From Solibacillus sp. FSL R7-0668 (GTDB lineage Bacteria; Bacillota; Bacilli; Bacillales_A; Planococcaceae), in the NCBI RefSeq assembly GCF_038006205.1, contig NZ_JBBOUU010000001.1:2606001-2670000 (forward strand): a stretch of 64,000 nt of DNA, read 5' to 3'. A model generated the notes under the pieces. That model made no database searches and was not told the DNA's origin. It saw nothing but the letters and a program-made list of their open reading frames with translations. Below, piece after piece: positions 17,683 through 26,750 of this stretch. The stretch's first letter is position 1, and the number at the start of each line of letters is the position of its first letter. Position numbers and translations under genes: made by a program.

Positions 17683-19241
17683 AAAAATTTTTAACGTTTG
17701 TCAAAAGAGATAAAATACCTATTTAATATTAATTCCAGAATTTTCTGAACAATTGTTCTTCCTAGATTTTAAAAAAAGTCAACATGCGCATAAGCGGTAG
17801 CTCTTATCCACAAATTGTAAATTATTTACATCCGATACAGCTTAGAAAATTGGATCATACGTTAATTCGTCCAGATGTTCCACCTCTCTTTCGTGGAACT
17901 GTCTGACGATGTGCTGAAATTCTCTGTTCCAATCGTACTTTTTCCGTCCTTTTGATTTTCTGGTTGGCGCCCTAAATAGCGCTTTTATAAATACTTCAAA
18001 TGGCTTAAAGAGTAGATTTTGGAGCGTTTCTTTTAAGTCTAAAAGAGGTCCATTATGGTTCAATTTCAGTTTTAATAATACCTGTAAGCAATACGTAATT
18101 AAGGCGATCCAAATTTGTGTATACACAGCGTTTTGACTTTTTCCGTAGAAGCTTTTGATTCTTAGATGTTGTTTCATCCATTTAAAAAACGTTTCGATTT
18201 TCCAACGATAGCGATAGAGGTCACCAATTTCTTTCGCCGATAAATCGAAACAACTTGTAAGAATGATAATTTCATTCCCTTCACTGTCCTTCGTTCGAAT
18301 TAAACGTAGTGTATTCTGCATTTTCGTTCGGTTCTGCTCATCACCTAGAAAGACTTCTTGATCAGAAAAGATGTTATTTTCAACGTCTGGGACTTGTTCA
18401 TTCAACACTTCGATTTTTGCATTTTTCTTCAGTCGTGTGATAAAACGAATTCCTCGATCGCAGAGTTTATCGTATTGTCGATAGTCCGTATAGCCTCGGT
18501 CAAACAGATGAATCGCATCGGAATCGACATCAATTAACTTGTTCATTTGCGTGCGATCTGCGTGTTTCGCTGGTAAAATGACCGCTTGATCAGGAAGTGT
18601 CACATCTTTTGTGACAACCACGCGCAAATGTAGACGAACGCCTGCCTTTGTTTTTCGAAACGTTGCCCAAGGATATTGGCTTAGACTCATCGACATCGTA
18701 GAAGAATCGATGACAAGTAATTTCCCAATATCACGAAGAAACGGTGAGTTTCCTTTCATTTTCACCTGAATGGAAACGGCGAGATGGCGAAAGACTTTTT
18801 CGAATATTCTAGGGGTGAGGCAGGATTGTTTACGCGAAAGCTGCGACGAACTAATGGCATCCATTTGAATAAATGTATGAAGTTCTTCGGTATCTTTCAG
18901 CTGTTTCGCTAATTTTTTAAGCGAACTTTTTTCATTCAATTGCGCAATGATGAACAGCTGAAGAAACTTATAAGCTGTCAACTTTTTAATGTAAGAGTCG
19001 AGATTTGAAACGTTCACAACTTTTAAAAATGTTTTCTCATCGAGTACTTTTAACAATTCATTTAATGTGGATTTTGTGGTATCCTTGTCCATGGGTAAGC
19101 TCCTTTAAATTGGGATTTGGACAGAACTACCAAACCTAATTATAAGGAGTTTTTTCGTGCAATGGAATACCTAATTTTGGGATATTTTTAGATAGAAAGA
19201 CTCTTGATATAATGTGTTTTAAATTAATGCAATGTTAATGA
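17668..19241 (-). mobile_element. complete IS4-family insertion sequence
   Basis: The element is 1,574 bp. It is bounded by 15-bp imperfect terminal inverted repeats (17668-17682 and 19227-19241, one mismatch) and flanked by a 7-bp direct repeat TTTTAAG (17661-17667 and 19242-19248), the expected target duplication. It contains one intact transposase gene. It sits between the mltG terminator and the trmR promoter, so it interrupts no gene. Near-perfect ends suggest a recent or still mobile copy. Confidence 0.85.
17842..19092 (-). CDS. IS4-family DDE transposase
   Basis: A 416-residue transposase. Catalytic acids are visible: Asp near 129 in VIDSST, Asp near 198 in LFDRGYTDY, and Glu near 300 within the Y-2-R-3-E-6-K signature (YRYRWKIETFFKWMK) typical of the IS4 family. 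An SQLSRKQ segment near residue 85 belongs to the N-terminal domain. AAAGGAG precedes the ATG. The frame is intact, without stops or frameshifts. Confidence 0.93.
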   Translation of the reverse strand: MDKDTTKSTLNELLKVLDEKTFLKVVNVSNLDSYIKKLTAYKFLQLFIIAQLNEKSSLKKLAKQLKDTEELHTFIQMDAISSSQLSRKQSCLTPRIFEKVFRHLAVSIQVKMKGNSPFLRDIGKLLVIDSSTMSMSLSQYPWATFRKTKAGVRLHLRVVVTKDVTLPDQAVILPAKHADRTQMNKLIDVDSDAIHLFDRGYTDYRQYDKLCDRGIRFITRLKKNAKIEVLNEQVPDVENNIFSDQEVFLGDEQNRTKMQNTLRLIRTKDSEGNEIIILTSCFDLSAKEIGDLYRYRWKIETFFKWMKQHLRIKSFYGKSQNAVYTQIWIALITYCLQVLLKLKLNHNGPLLDLKETLQNLLFKPFEVFIKALFRAPTRKSKGRKKYDWNREFQHIVRQFHEREVEHLDELTYDPIF

Positions 19242-19248
19242 TTTTAAG
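19227..19248. repeat. right IS end: terminal repeat and target duplication
   Basis: ATGCAATGTTAATGA (19227-19241) is the inverted partner of the left end, and TTTTAAG (19242-19248) is the second target-site copy, eight bases or fewer from the mltG terminator T-run. Confidence 0.75.
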
Positions 19249-19249
19249 T

Positions 19250-19300
19250 ATAAAAATCAGCGTTCAACTCCACTTTCAAAAAAGTGTGAGACAAACGCTG
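19250..19300 (-). terminator. mltG terminator
   Basis: The outer stem CAGCGTT (19258-19264)/AACGCTG (19294-19300) and the inner stem CACTTT (19271-19276)/AAAGTG (19281-19286) form a hairpin. On the minus strand a T-run (ATTTTTAT, complement of 19250-19257) follows. The IS inserted just beyond it. Confidence 0.75.
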
Positions 19301-19314
19301 AATAGGAATGAAGC

Positions 19315-20433
19315 CTAGCGTAAATACTTTTCAATATTTGCTAAATGCTCATCATAGGTTTTCGCAAAGTGATTTGTTCCTTCTTTGTCTGCTAAGAAGT
19401 ATAAATAATTCGTATCCGTAGGGTTCAACGTTGCGTCAATCGATATTTTTCCAGCACCGGCAATTGGTCCTGGTGGTAGACCAATATTGACATACGTATT
19501 GTATGGATTCTTCACTTCTAAATCTTCATAGAGCACGCGGTCTTTATGCGAGCCTAACGCATAGAGCACGGTTGGATCCGTTTGAAGTGGCATATCAATA
19601 TCCATTCGATTATAAAACACACTCGCAATTGTTTCACGGTCTGTTTGAGCTGTTGCTTCTTCTTCAAGAAGTGAAGCAAACGTTAAAAACTCATGAATCG
19701 ACATTTCCTTTTCTGCTAACACCGTTGAATATTCAGACACAATGGTATTCATGGACGTCAGCATCGTTTTAATAATGTCATCTAGCGTCGGATCTTCCTC
19801 AAAGAACGGGTAAGTTGCTGGATATAAGTAGCCTTCTAATGCATAGCGAATATTTTCATTTAAAATAGCCTCTGTCAGTAAATCTGGATACTCTGTCATC
19901 ATTTGCTCGATAAATGCTTGATCTGTCACTCGCGCCATAAATTTTTCAGCACTATGTGATGTATTTTTTTCTACAACTTTTGCAATTTGCTCTAATGTTA
20001 ACCCTTCAGGTACGGTCATTGTAAATACAGGCTCACGATACACACGCCCTGTTTTTAAGCTTTCGATAATTTCATCCAGCGTCATAGATTGCGTTAATGA
20101 GTAATTTCCTGCTTGGAAATCTGATTCGTTTTTAAATTTTGTGTAATATTTAAAAATGCGGGCATCTTGAATGATTCCTTTTTCCTCTAAAATACTAGAA
20201 ATCAATGTAATACCAGACCCCATCGGAATCTCCACTTCAATTTTTTTATTTGACTCCGGGTCTACTGGCTCTAATGCCGAAGTTACATAATTATAGCCCG
20301 CATAACCTACTATTGCGATGACGATTAGAACGACAAGCGCGATAATCCCAACAATTTTTCGCACGGTTTTCACCTCTCCTTTGCGTTCCTTCATCTTCTC
20401 GAACATTTCTTTCTTGGAATTTTCATCTAGCAC
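19315..20433 (-). CDS. mltG: endolytic murein transglycosylase MltG
   Basis: MltG cleaves nascent glycan strands and sets their length. The 372-residue protein has a cytoplasmic N terminus, one membrane span at about residues 30-52, a LysM-like region (VEIPMGSGITLISSILEEKG), and the YceG catalytic domain with a glutamate in the SLLEEEA segment and PYNTYVNIGLPPGPI near the end. The GTG at 20433 is preferred because AAAGGGGGG lies six bases upstream. In Bacillus subtilis it directly precedes trmR; here an IS separates them. Confidence 0.93.
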   Translation of the reverse strand: MLDENSKKEMFEKMKERKGEVKTVRKIVGIIALVVLIVIAIVGYAGYNYVTSALEPVDPESNKKIEVEIPMGSGITLISSILEEKGIIQDARIFKYYTKFKNESDFQAGNYSLTQSMTLDEIIESLKTGRVYREPVFTMTVPEGLTLEQIAKVVEKNTSHSAEKFMARVTDQAFIEQMMTEYPDLLTEAILNENIRYALEGYLYPATYPFFEEDPTLDDIIKTMLTSMNTIVSEYSTVLAEKEMSIHEFLTFASLLEEEATAQTDRETIASVFYNRMDIDMPLQTDPTVLYALGSHKDRVLYEDLEVKNPYNTYVNIGLPPGPIAGAGKISIDATLNPTDTNYLYFLADKEGTNHFAKTYDEHLANIEKYLR

Positions 20434-20559
20434 GGGAGTCCCCCCTTTTTCTCTTTCATTATGATACATAAATTTTAGCTTTCATACAATAATTGGCGTT
20501 AAAGTAATGAATTTATTCTCGTAAATGACGACGAAAAATATATTTAGAGGTTCAAACAG

Positions 20560-20605
20560 AAAAAAAAGAGCTCTGCAAAAGTTTTTCAACTTTCAACATA
20601 GCCCT
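20560..20605 (-). terminator. terminator downstream of the tandem DUF1292 gene
   Basis: On the minus strand an outer pairing GGGCT/AGCTC and an inner GAAAGTT/AACTTTT stem are followed by a run of eight T (complement of 20560-20567). Confidence 0.65.
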
Positions 20606-20623
20606 AGTTTTAAATACATTAAG

Positions 20624-21136
20624 TTAGTTTTGTGCTAATGAATTGAGCATTTCTTCTACCATTGCCCATTCTTCATCGGTTTCGATTGGTAATAGGTCTG
20701 CTACCTCACCATTATCCCCAGCAATATAAGCTGAAGCAAATACTTCATCTAATTGTGGCTCATCATCTTCTAAAATTGCATAGAATAAATAGCTTTTTCC
20801 TGCATTATCGAAACGGTGTAAGATTTGACACATAATTTCTTCATCATTCTCATTTGTAATCGTGAAGTAATTGGCTTGATCTGCACCAAATTCAGCTAAT
20901 ACCGTATTCATCACTTCTTCCACCATTGCCCATTCTTCATCGGTTTCGATATCTGAAAAATCAGCCATTTCGCCATTTTCGTCTAGCTCATAGCGCAATG
21001 CAGAAATGCCCGCATCTTCATCGCCTACTAATGAAAATAAAACATAGGCATGTTCGTCTGAATCAAATGTGAAGACAACACGGCATTGCTGCTCGCCGCC
21101 ATCTTCTTTTTGTAAAATGAATATATTCTCTTCCAT
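20624..21136 (-). CDS. tandem DUF1292 protein
   Basis: A 170-residue, strongly acidic cytoplasmic protein with two DUF1292 (YrzB-like) domains in tandem. Each ends with nearly the same helix: DIETDEEWAMVEEVMNTV near residue 70 and PIETDEEWAMVEEMLNSL at the C terminus. Function is unknown. The ATG at 21136 has AGGAGG upstream. It lies directly downstream of the single-domain copy at 21303-21590, so it probably arose by duplication and fusion. Confidence 0.85.
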   Translation of the reverse strand: MEENIFILQKEDGGEQQCRVVFTFDSDEHAYVLFSLVGDEDAGISALRYELDENGEMADFSDIETDEEWAMVEEVMNTVLAEFGADQANYFTITNENDEEIMCQILHRFDNAGKSYLFYAILEDDEPQLDEVFASAYIAGDNGEVADLLPIETDEEWAMVEEMLNSLAQN

Positions 21137-21247
21137 TTTTTTCCTCCTAAATGATGGGTGCTGTTTTAAGCGCCCTGACTTATTTAGCAAAAACTTTTAT
21201 GAGACGAAGCATTCATAATCCCCATTATGCTACTTTCCATCTTCGCG

Positions 21248-21294
21248 CAAAGGGATTGTCCAGAAAGCACTTCCAGACAATCCCTTTGTTTTTT
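21248..21294. terminator. hairpin between the two DUF1292 genes
   Basis: CAAAGGGATTGTC (21248-21260) and GACAATCCCTTTG (21276-21288) form a perfect 13-bp stem. The T-run (21289-21294) is on the plus strand, whereas the flanking genes are on the minus strand, where the hairpin is followed only by TTTGCGCG. Confidence 0.6.
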
Positions 21295-21302
21295 AAAAAA
21301 AA

Positions 21303-21590
21303 TTATTCTTCGCCTAATTCGTCTTCGATTTGATTTAATACTTCTTCAATTAAATCCCATTCCGCTTCAGTTTCGATTGGCATTAATTCGCCATCTTCAC
21401 CATTTTCAGCTGGAGCAAACGCTGATGCAAAGATTTCTACAGCGCCATCTTCATCTTCTTCAGCACCTACTAAAGAATAAAGCACGTATGATTTACCGAA
21501 CTCTTCTGATTCAAATGTGTGTAAAATTTCGCAAAGTTGTTCGTTACCTTTTTCGTCTACTACTGTAATGTGGTGTTGTTGTTCTGACAT
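21303..21590 (-). CDS. yrzB: DUF1292 protein YrzB
   Basis: A 95-residue acidic protein with one DUF1292 domain, ending in [22 protein letters not shown]. Function is unknown, but it is a conserved neighbour of ruvX and ireB (yrrK, yrzL) in Bacillus. The ATG at 21590 has GAGGTG seven bases upstream. The downstream gene carries two further copies of the same domain. Confidence 0.9.
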   Translation of the reverse strand: MSEQQHHITVVDEKGNEQLCEILHTFESEEFGKSYVLYSLVGAEEDEDGAVEIFASAFAPAENGEDGELMPIETEAEWDLIEEVLNQIEDELGEE

Positions 21591-21695
21591 TCTCGTCACC
21601 TCTTCATAAAATTTAGGCAATGCCTATTATTGCACAACTCATTATACATAAAGCTTTCTGTATTCAGTACAAAAAAGCCTCATTTTAATCAGTTT

Positions 21696-22112
21696 TTAAT
21701 TTCGGCTGTCTAAATAACCTTGTAGAATCATGACAGCAGCCATTTTATCAATGACTTGTTTTCGTTTTTTTCGGCTTACATCTGCTTCGAGTAACACGCG
21801 CTCTGCAGCCATCGTTGTTAAACGCTCATCCCACAGCTTCACAGGGAACCCAAATGTCTCTTCTAATAACTTTTTATAGTTTTCGGAAGCTTCCCCGCGA
21901 GGACCAACTGTATTATTCATGTTTTTTGGATAGCCGACAACGAATTCTGTGACATTGTGCTCTTTGACAAGCTCTTGAATGCGCTCAATGCCGAATTCGC
22001 CCTCTGCTTCGTTGATTTTTACAGTTTCAATCCCTTGCGCTGTCCAACCGAGTGCATCACTAATTGCCACTCCGATTGTTTTTGAGCCAACGTCTAAACC
22101 CATAATTTTCAT
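21696..22112 (-). CDS. ruvX: RuvX/YqgF family nuclease
   Basis: A 138-residue RNase H-fold protein (YrrK). Relatives act in 16S rRNA 5'-end processing or Holliday-junction cleavage. Active-site acids are visible: Asp in [13 protein letters not shown], Glu in the EFVVGYPKN region, and Asp in LWDERLTT. The start overlaps the end of ireB by four bases (ATGA). Confidence 0.93.
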   Translation of the reverse strand: MKIMGLDVGSKTIGVAISDALGWTAQGIETVKINEAEGEFGIERIQELVKEHNVTEFVVGYPKNMNNTVGPRGEASENYKKLLEETFGFPVKLWDERLTTMAAERVLLEADVSRKKRKQVIDKMAAVMILQGYLDSRN

Positions 22113-22381
22113 TTTTCCGCCTCAGTATTCTCTCTAATATAAAATTTCACGAGCTCTTCTAGTATTTCATCACGCTCGAGCTTGCGGATTAAATTACGCG
22201 CGTCCTGGTGGCGAGGGATGTATGCCGGGTCACCAGATAATAGATACCCTACAATTTGATTTGTTGGATTATAACCTTTTTCTTCTAGAGACGTATACAC
22301 CTTCAACATCACTTGCTTTACTTCTTGTTCCATTGACTCTTCAGGAAAACTAAATTTCATCGTTTGATCGAAAGAACTCAA
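22109..22381 (-). CDS. ireB: IreB family regulatory phosphoprotein
   Basis: A 90-residue UPF0297/IreB protein (YrzL). In enterococci IreB is phosphorylated by the PASTA kinase IreK and affects cephalosporin resistance. The family core ([26 protein letters not shown], then [12 protein letters not shown]) is present. TTG at 22381 is the likely start because GAGGTG is six bases upstream and the protein then begins SSFDQTMKF like its homologues. It overlaps ruvX by four bases. Confidence 0.92.
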   Translation of the reverse strand: MSSFDQTMKFSFPEESMEQEVKQVMLKVYTSLEEKGYNPTNQIVGYLLSGDPAYIPRHQDARNLIRKLERDEILEELVKFYIRENTEAEK

Positions 22382-22407
22382 GACCAGCACCTCGCTTTCA
22401 GCAATAA

Positions 22408-22438
22408 GGAGATGGAGCTAGACCCCATCTCCATTTTT
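22408..22438. terminator. hairpin between alaS and ireB
   Basis: GGAGATGG (22408-22415) pairs with CCATCTCC (22425-22432). The T5 tract follows on the plus strand; on the minus strand, the direction of alaS, the tail is only TTATTG. It is probably the alaS terminator, with a weak tail. Confidence 0.55.
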
Positions 22439-22495
22439 ACCATTATAACTTATTCAAGCAAGCACTTCAAATATGCTTCGTCTATATTTTCAAAC

Positions 22496-25168
22496 TTATA
22501 AAGATTTTACGTGCTCATATACGTTTGCTAATGCTTCATCTAGTTTAGAAGCATCTTTTGCACCAGCCATCGCCATATCTGGACGACCGCCACCTTTACC
22601 ACCACAAGCTTCTGCTACTAATTTTACGATATTACCTGCGTGATAGTTACCGCCAACAATATCTTTTGTCACACCCGCACATATCATAACTTTTTCGTCA
22701 TCTGAAGCACCTAAGACAATAATTGCAGACGCCATTTTTTCTTTTAAGTCATCCATCATTTGACGTAACTGATTGTTGTCCTTTGCTTCAACGCGTGTTG
22801 CAAGTACTGTAACATCACCAATTTGTTGTGCCGCATCTAATACCGCACCAGCTTGAGCGTTAGCAATTTTTTGTGATAAGGATTCATTTTCACGTTGTAA
22901 TTCTTTATAATCTGCTTGTAATGATGCGACGCGTGTTGCTACATCTTTTGGATTTGCCTTTAATAATGCCGCAGATTCATTTAGAATGGCTTCTTCTTCT
23001 TTAATTGCTTCATATGCAGCTTTACCTGTTACGGCTTCGATACGACGTGTGCCAGCACCAATACCGCCCTCAGATACGATTTTGAAAATGCCAATTTCAG
23101 AAGAACGGCTTACGTGTAGTCCACCGCAAAGCTCGATTGAATAATCTGAAACCGCTACTACACGCACGACATCTCCGTATTTTTCGCCGAATAACGCCAT
23201 TGCGCCCATTGCTTTGGCAGAGTCGATATCCATTTCTTGAATGATCACTTCAATATCTTCCCAAATTTTTTCGTTTACTGCACGCTCTACTTGTGCAAGC
23301 TCTTCTTTTGTTGCTGCGCCGAAATGAGAGAAGTCAAAACGTAAACGGTCAGGACCTACATAAGAACCGGCTTGTGCTACATGATCACCTAACACATCTT
23401 TAAGTGCGCGGTGCATTAAGTGTGTCGCTGTATGGTTTTTTAAAATTAATTTTCGTTTTGCTTCATCTACTTTTGCTGTTGCTACGTCGCCAACATTCAT
23501 TTCACCAGACTCTACAACAACTGTGTGTAAGGGTTGTCCATTTGGTGCTTTTTGAACATCTTTTACGATGGCTTTAAATGTGTCTGATTCAATTACACCT
23601 GTATCGGCGATTTGACCACCCATTTCAGCATAGAATGGCGTTTCAGATAAGATGATTAGCGCTTCTTGTCCTTCAGAAGCAGTAGTTACTTCTTGTCCAT
23701 TAATGACAATTGCTGCAACCGTGCCTTGTAGTTCATACGCATTGTAAATGAATGTCGATGCTTGTTTTAAGTTTGATAATACTTCATTTTGTACTTGCAT
23801 AGAATCTACATCTACACGTGCATTACGAGCGCGCTCACGTTGCTCTTCCATTGAAGCCTCGAAGCCTGCGTGGTCAACTGTCATGCCTGCTTCTTCTGCA
23901 TACTCCTCAGTTAATTCTACTGGGAAACCAAAAGTATCATAAAGCTTGAATGCATCTGCACCCGGAATAACCGTTTCACCTTTTGCTTTTTGCGCATCAA
24001 TCACTTCAGAAAGAATAGCTAAACCACCGTCTAATGTTTCGTGGAAGCGGTCTTCTTCGTTTTTAATAACACGTTGGATGAATTCTTGCTTTTCTGTTAC
24101 TTCTGGATAGAAGTCTTGCATGATTGCACCAACTGTTGGCACTAATTTGTACATAAATGGCTTATTGATACCAATTTGTTTTGCATAGCGAACTGCACGA
24201 CGTAATAAGCGGCGTAATACATAGCCACGACCTTCGTTTGATGGTAATGCACCGTCACCGATTGCGAACGCTACTGTACGGATATGGTCAGCGATTACTT
24301 TGAATGGCGTGTTAATATCCTCCGCTGAGCCGAAAATTTCTTTTAAGTCTACTTCGCCTGGACGTTTGTATTGACGGTTGGCGAATTCTTCTGTTTTTTC
24401 GATTATTGGCATAAATAGGTCTGTATCGAAGTTTGTTGGTACGTTTTGCACAACGGAAACAATACGCTCTAGCCCCATACCTGTATCAATGTTTTGCTTT
24501 GGTAGTGGCGTGTAAGTGCCATCTGGATTGTGGTTAAATTGAGAGAACACAAGGTTCCAAATTTCTAAATAGCGCTCGTTTTCGCCACCTGTGTATAGCT
24601 CCTCTTCAGGTGCACCGAATGCATAAGCCTCACCGCGGTCATAGAAAATTTCAGAGTTTGGACCAGATGGACCTTCGCCGATATCCCAGAAGTTGCCCTC
24701 TAAACGGATTAAACGCTCAGCAGGAATGCCGATTTCGTTATGCCACACGTCATATGCTTCTTGGTCTTCAGGGTGAATGGTAATTGATAATTTTTCCGGT
24801 TCAAAGCCCATCCACTTCGGATCTGTTAAGAACTCCCAAGCGTAGTGAATGGCCTCTTTTTTGAAGTAATCCCCGATTGAGAAGTTCCCTAACATTTCAA
24901 AGAATGTATGGTGACGCGCTGTTTTCCCTACGTTTTCGATATCGTTTGTACGAATTGATTTTTGCGCATTTGTAATACGTGGATTTTCTGGAATAACACG
25001 GCCATCGAAATAAGGCTTTAGTGTTGCTACCCCTGAGTTAATCCATAATAATGAAGGGTCGTTGATTGGTACAAGTGGTGCTGAAGGCTCAACATGATGG
25101 CCTTTTTCTTTAAAGAAATCTAAATATAAACGGCGAATTTCAGATCCTGTCATTGTTTTTGTTGTCAT
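22496..25168 (-). CDS. alaS: alanyl-tRNA synthetase
   Basis: AlaRS charges tRNA-Ala. The 890-residue protein has the class II catalytic domain (motif 2 region with the [19 protein letters not shown] segment), the editing domain with HTATH and the CGGLH zinc/active-site motif, and the C-terminal C-Ala domain ([11 protein letters not shown]). The start at 25168 follows AGGAGG. A T-box leader and a consensus promoter lie upstream, so expression responds to uncharged tRNA-Ala. Confidence 0.97.
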   Translation of the reverse strand: MTTKTMTGSEIRRLYLDFFKEKGHHVEPSAPLVPINDPSLLWINSGVATLKPYFDGRVIPENPRITNAQKSIRTNDIENVGKTARHHTFFEMLGNFSIGDYFKKEAIHYAWEFLTDPKWMGFEPEKLSITIHPEDQEAYDVWHNEIGIPAERLIRLEGNFWDIGEGPSGPNSEIFYDRGEAYAFGAPEEELYTGGENERYLEIWNLVFSQFNHNPDGTYTPLPKQNIDTGMGLERIVSVVQNVPTNFDTDLFMPIIEKTEEFANRQYKRPGEVDLKEIFGSAEDINTPFKVIADHIRTVAFAIGDGALPSNEGRGYVLRRLLRRAVRYAKQIGINKPFMYKLVPTVGAIMQDFYPEVTEKQEFIQRVIKNEEDRFHETLDGGLAILSEVIDAQKAKGETVIPGADAFKLYDTFGFPVELTEEYAEEAGMTVDHAGFEASMEEQRERARNARVDVDSMQVQNEVLSNLKQASTFIYNAYELQGTVAAIVINGQEVTTASEGQEALIILSETPFYAEMGGQIADTGVIESDTFKAIVKDVQKAPNGQPLHTVVVESGEMNVGDVATAKVDEAKRKLILKNHTATHLMHRALKDVLGDHVAQAGSYVGPDRLRFDFSHFGAATKEELAQVERAVNEKIWEDIEVIIQEMDIDSAKAMGAMALFGEKYGDVVRVVAVSDYSIELCGGLHVSRSSEIGIFKIVSEGGIGAGTRRIEAVTGKAAYEAIKEEEAILNESAALLKANPKDVATRVASLQADYKELQRENESLSQKIANAQAGAVLDAAQQIGDVTVLATRVEAKDNNQLRQMMDDLKEKMASAIIVLGASDDEKVMICAGVTKDIVGGNYHAGNIVKLVAEACGGKGGGRPDMAMAGAKDASKLDEALANVYEHVKSL

Positions 25169-25199
25169 ATAATTTTTCCTCCTAATAATATTGAATACG

Positions 25200-25453
25200 A
25201 TGGAATTCCCAATAAAAAAAGCCTCCATCCCAGGTAAAGGGACGAAGACTGTTATCTCGTGGTACCACCCTAATTTATAATGCCAAAAGCACTATATCTC
25301 AGATGCTTGTAACGTAAGCATACGGCAGGGATTAGCTGCACTCTGGAGTAGCTTTCGGTAATAGATTAGGGAGATTTTTTCAGCCGAGAAATCTCTTTCT
25401 AATGCCTAATTAACATTACGTACTTATTCCATCATCGTTTTCATGTTTATTCT
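25200..25453 (-). promoter_or_regulatory. T-box riboswitch of alaS
   Basis: The minus strand carries the diagnostic T-box sequence AGGGTGGTACCACG (25271-25258). Its UGGU can pair with the ACCA end of tRNA-Ala. Upstream is a stem I with an apical pairing GAGATTT/AAATCTC around a GGCTG loop. GCU triplets near 25334-25336 and 25350 are candidate specifier codons for alanine; I cannot choose with certainty. A terminator ends the leader. Confidence 0.92.
25211..25249 (-). terminator. T-box-controlled terminator
   Basis: GTCTTCGTCCC and GGGATGGAGGC pair fully (with G-T pairs) around a TTTACCT loop. T7 follows on the minus strand (complement of 25214-25220). The ascending arm lies just after the antiterminator T-box sequence. 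Confidence 0.88.
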
Positions 25454-25459
25454 TTGTTT

Positions 25460-25488
25460 ATTATAGAAAAACGAACTCCTGCTGTCAA
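25460..25488 (-). promoter_or_regulatory. consensus sigma-A promoter of alaS
   Basis: TTGACA (25488-25483) and TATAAT (25465-25460) are both perfect and separated by exactly 17 bases on the minus strand, just upstream of the T-box leader. Confidence 0.92.
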
Positions 25489-25498
25489 TTGTATGTCG

Positions 25499-26647
25499 TT
25501 AATAATCAAAACGTTTTTTCGTCAACACAATAATAAATACAGCCGGAACTGTAAAGATTAGCATTCCTAAAAAGGCTAAGCCCGGCTCCACTTCATACAG
25601 AACTCCACCAAGCCATGTTAATAGAGCGGCACTTAAGCTCATCGCTAATGCCGAGTACATGCCTTGTGCATTCGGAATTTGCTCTTTTGGTAATGCTTTT
25701 GAAATATATTGAATGAAGGCATAATGCGCCATGGCAAACGACAAGGCATGCAGCGCTTGTGACACGACGAACATCGGCATATTTGGAAATAAATAAATGA
25801 GTAGCCAGCGCAGCGTCGAACCAATTGCCGCAAGTAACAACAGCGAAGAAGGCTTCCATTTCGTTAAAAACGTATCTGCCTTTAAAAAATATAATATTTC
25901 AAAAAGCACTGCCACATTTAAAATCATCCCAATATAAAATGCATTGACATTTAAATCTTGTAAATAAATATAACCATAATTGTAGTAAGAGGCATGTGCA
26001 CCTTGCAATAAAATCACGACAATTAATACAATGGCAAAACTTTTTACCTCAAACAGGCCTTTCATCGATAATGATTTCGTTTCCTCTGACTTCGGTATAA
26101 CCGTTAACATCTGAGGTGCAGGCATTAATTGAATGGCAAATAAGGCCGTTAACCCAAATATCATCGCCCACAGGATCGTTTGCTCCCCGTAAATACCTGT
26201 TAGCATACTAATAATTAATACCGCCACAACATAGCCAAACGAACCAAGTGATCGTGCTTTTCCGTAATGAACTTGCCCATGTTGCATTAATGTAGCGGCA
26301 CTGCTTTCCATAGCTGGTAAAAGTGCCGGATAAAACATACTAAATAACATAGTAATAATAAACAGCCCGACAAACGAACTGACCGGAATATATAATAGCG
26401 TCACAATTAACGACACTAAGGTAAAGAATATAAGTACGCGTTTATTACTCATAATTTTCGAGATAGAAGGGAATATAAACATCGTCGAAATCGCCCGTGC
26501 TACTAATCCGAACCCCATAATAATACTGGCCTCTGAAACCGAAATTCCCTTATCATTTATTAGCCAGCCTGTCCAATAGGCAATAAAAATGCCCCAAGTT
26601 GCAAAAAACATAAAGAAGTTTTTCGCTAACCAACGTTGTTGATTCAT
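25499..26647 (-). CDS. MFS transporter, HcaT/phenylpropionate-type
   Basis: A 382-residue major facilitator protein with about 12 membrane spans. The WLINDKGISVSEASIIMGFGLVAR start and overall layout resemble the HcaT/LacY-related group. The substrate cannot be told from sequence. The ATG at 26647 has AAGGAAGG upstream. It is divergent from a Crp/Fnr-type regulator with a palindromic site between them, so it is probably the regulator's target. Confidence 0.75.
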   Translation of the reverse strand: MNQQRWLAKNFFMFFATWGIFIAYWTGWLINDKGISVSEASIIMGFGLVARAISTMFIFPSISKIMSNKRVLIFFTLVSLIVTLLYIPVSSFVGLFIITMLFSMFYPALLPAMESSAATLMQHGQVHYGKARSLGSFGYVVAVLIISMLTGIYGEQTILWAMIFGLTALFAIQLMPAPQMLTVIPKSEETKSLSMKGLFEVKSFAIVLIVVILLQGAHASYYNYGYIYLQDLNVNAFYIGMILNVAVLFEILYFLKADTFLTKWKPSSLLLLAAIGSTLRWLLIYLFPNMPMFVVSQALHALSFAMAHYAFIQYISKALPKEQIPNAQGMYSALAMSLSAALLTWLGGVLYEVEPGLAFLGMLIFTVPAVFIIVLTKKRFDY

Positions 26648-26678
26648 ACAAAACCTTCCTTTTCTTAATTCTTCTACG

Positions 26679-26707
26679 TTGAATAGTAGCACGATACCCA
26701 GTACAAT
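26679..26707 (+). promoter_or_regulatory. candidate promoter of the Crp/Fnr regulator
   Basis: TTGAAT (26679-26684) and TACAAT (26702-26707, five of six) are separated by 17 bases. The predicted transcription start, near 26714, falls inside the palindrome at 26710-26725. Confidence 0.55.
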
Positions 26708-26709
26708 AC

Positions 26710-26725
26710 TGTGAGATATCTCATA
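26710..26725. promoter_or_regulatory. palindromic operator, CRP-like half-sites
   Basis: TGTGAGATATCTCATA contains the perfect 12-bp palindrome TGAGATATCTCA and matches the CRP consensus TGTGA-N6-TCACA at nine of ten half-site positions. It overlaps the likely start of transcription of the regulator, implying autorepression. Confidence 0.55.
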
Positions 26726-26750
26726 TTTTTGTTAGGAGTGGCAAACGTAA

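Noticed and set aside
17816-17830. Palindrome TGTAAATTATTTACA near the transposase stop
   Set aside because: It lies inside the insertion sequence in A+T-rich DNA. It is neither a terminal repeat nor linked to T-runs, and could arise by chance.
25593-25859. Additional minus-strand frames within the MFS gene
   Set aside because: They lie in another frame of a convincing 12-span transporter and contain no recognisable domain.
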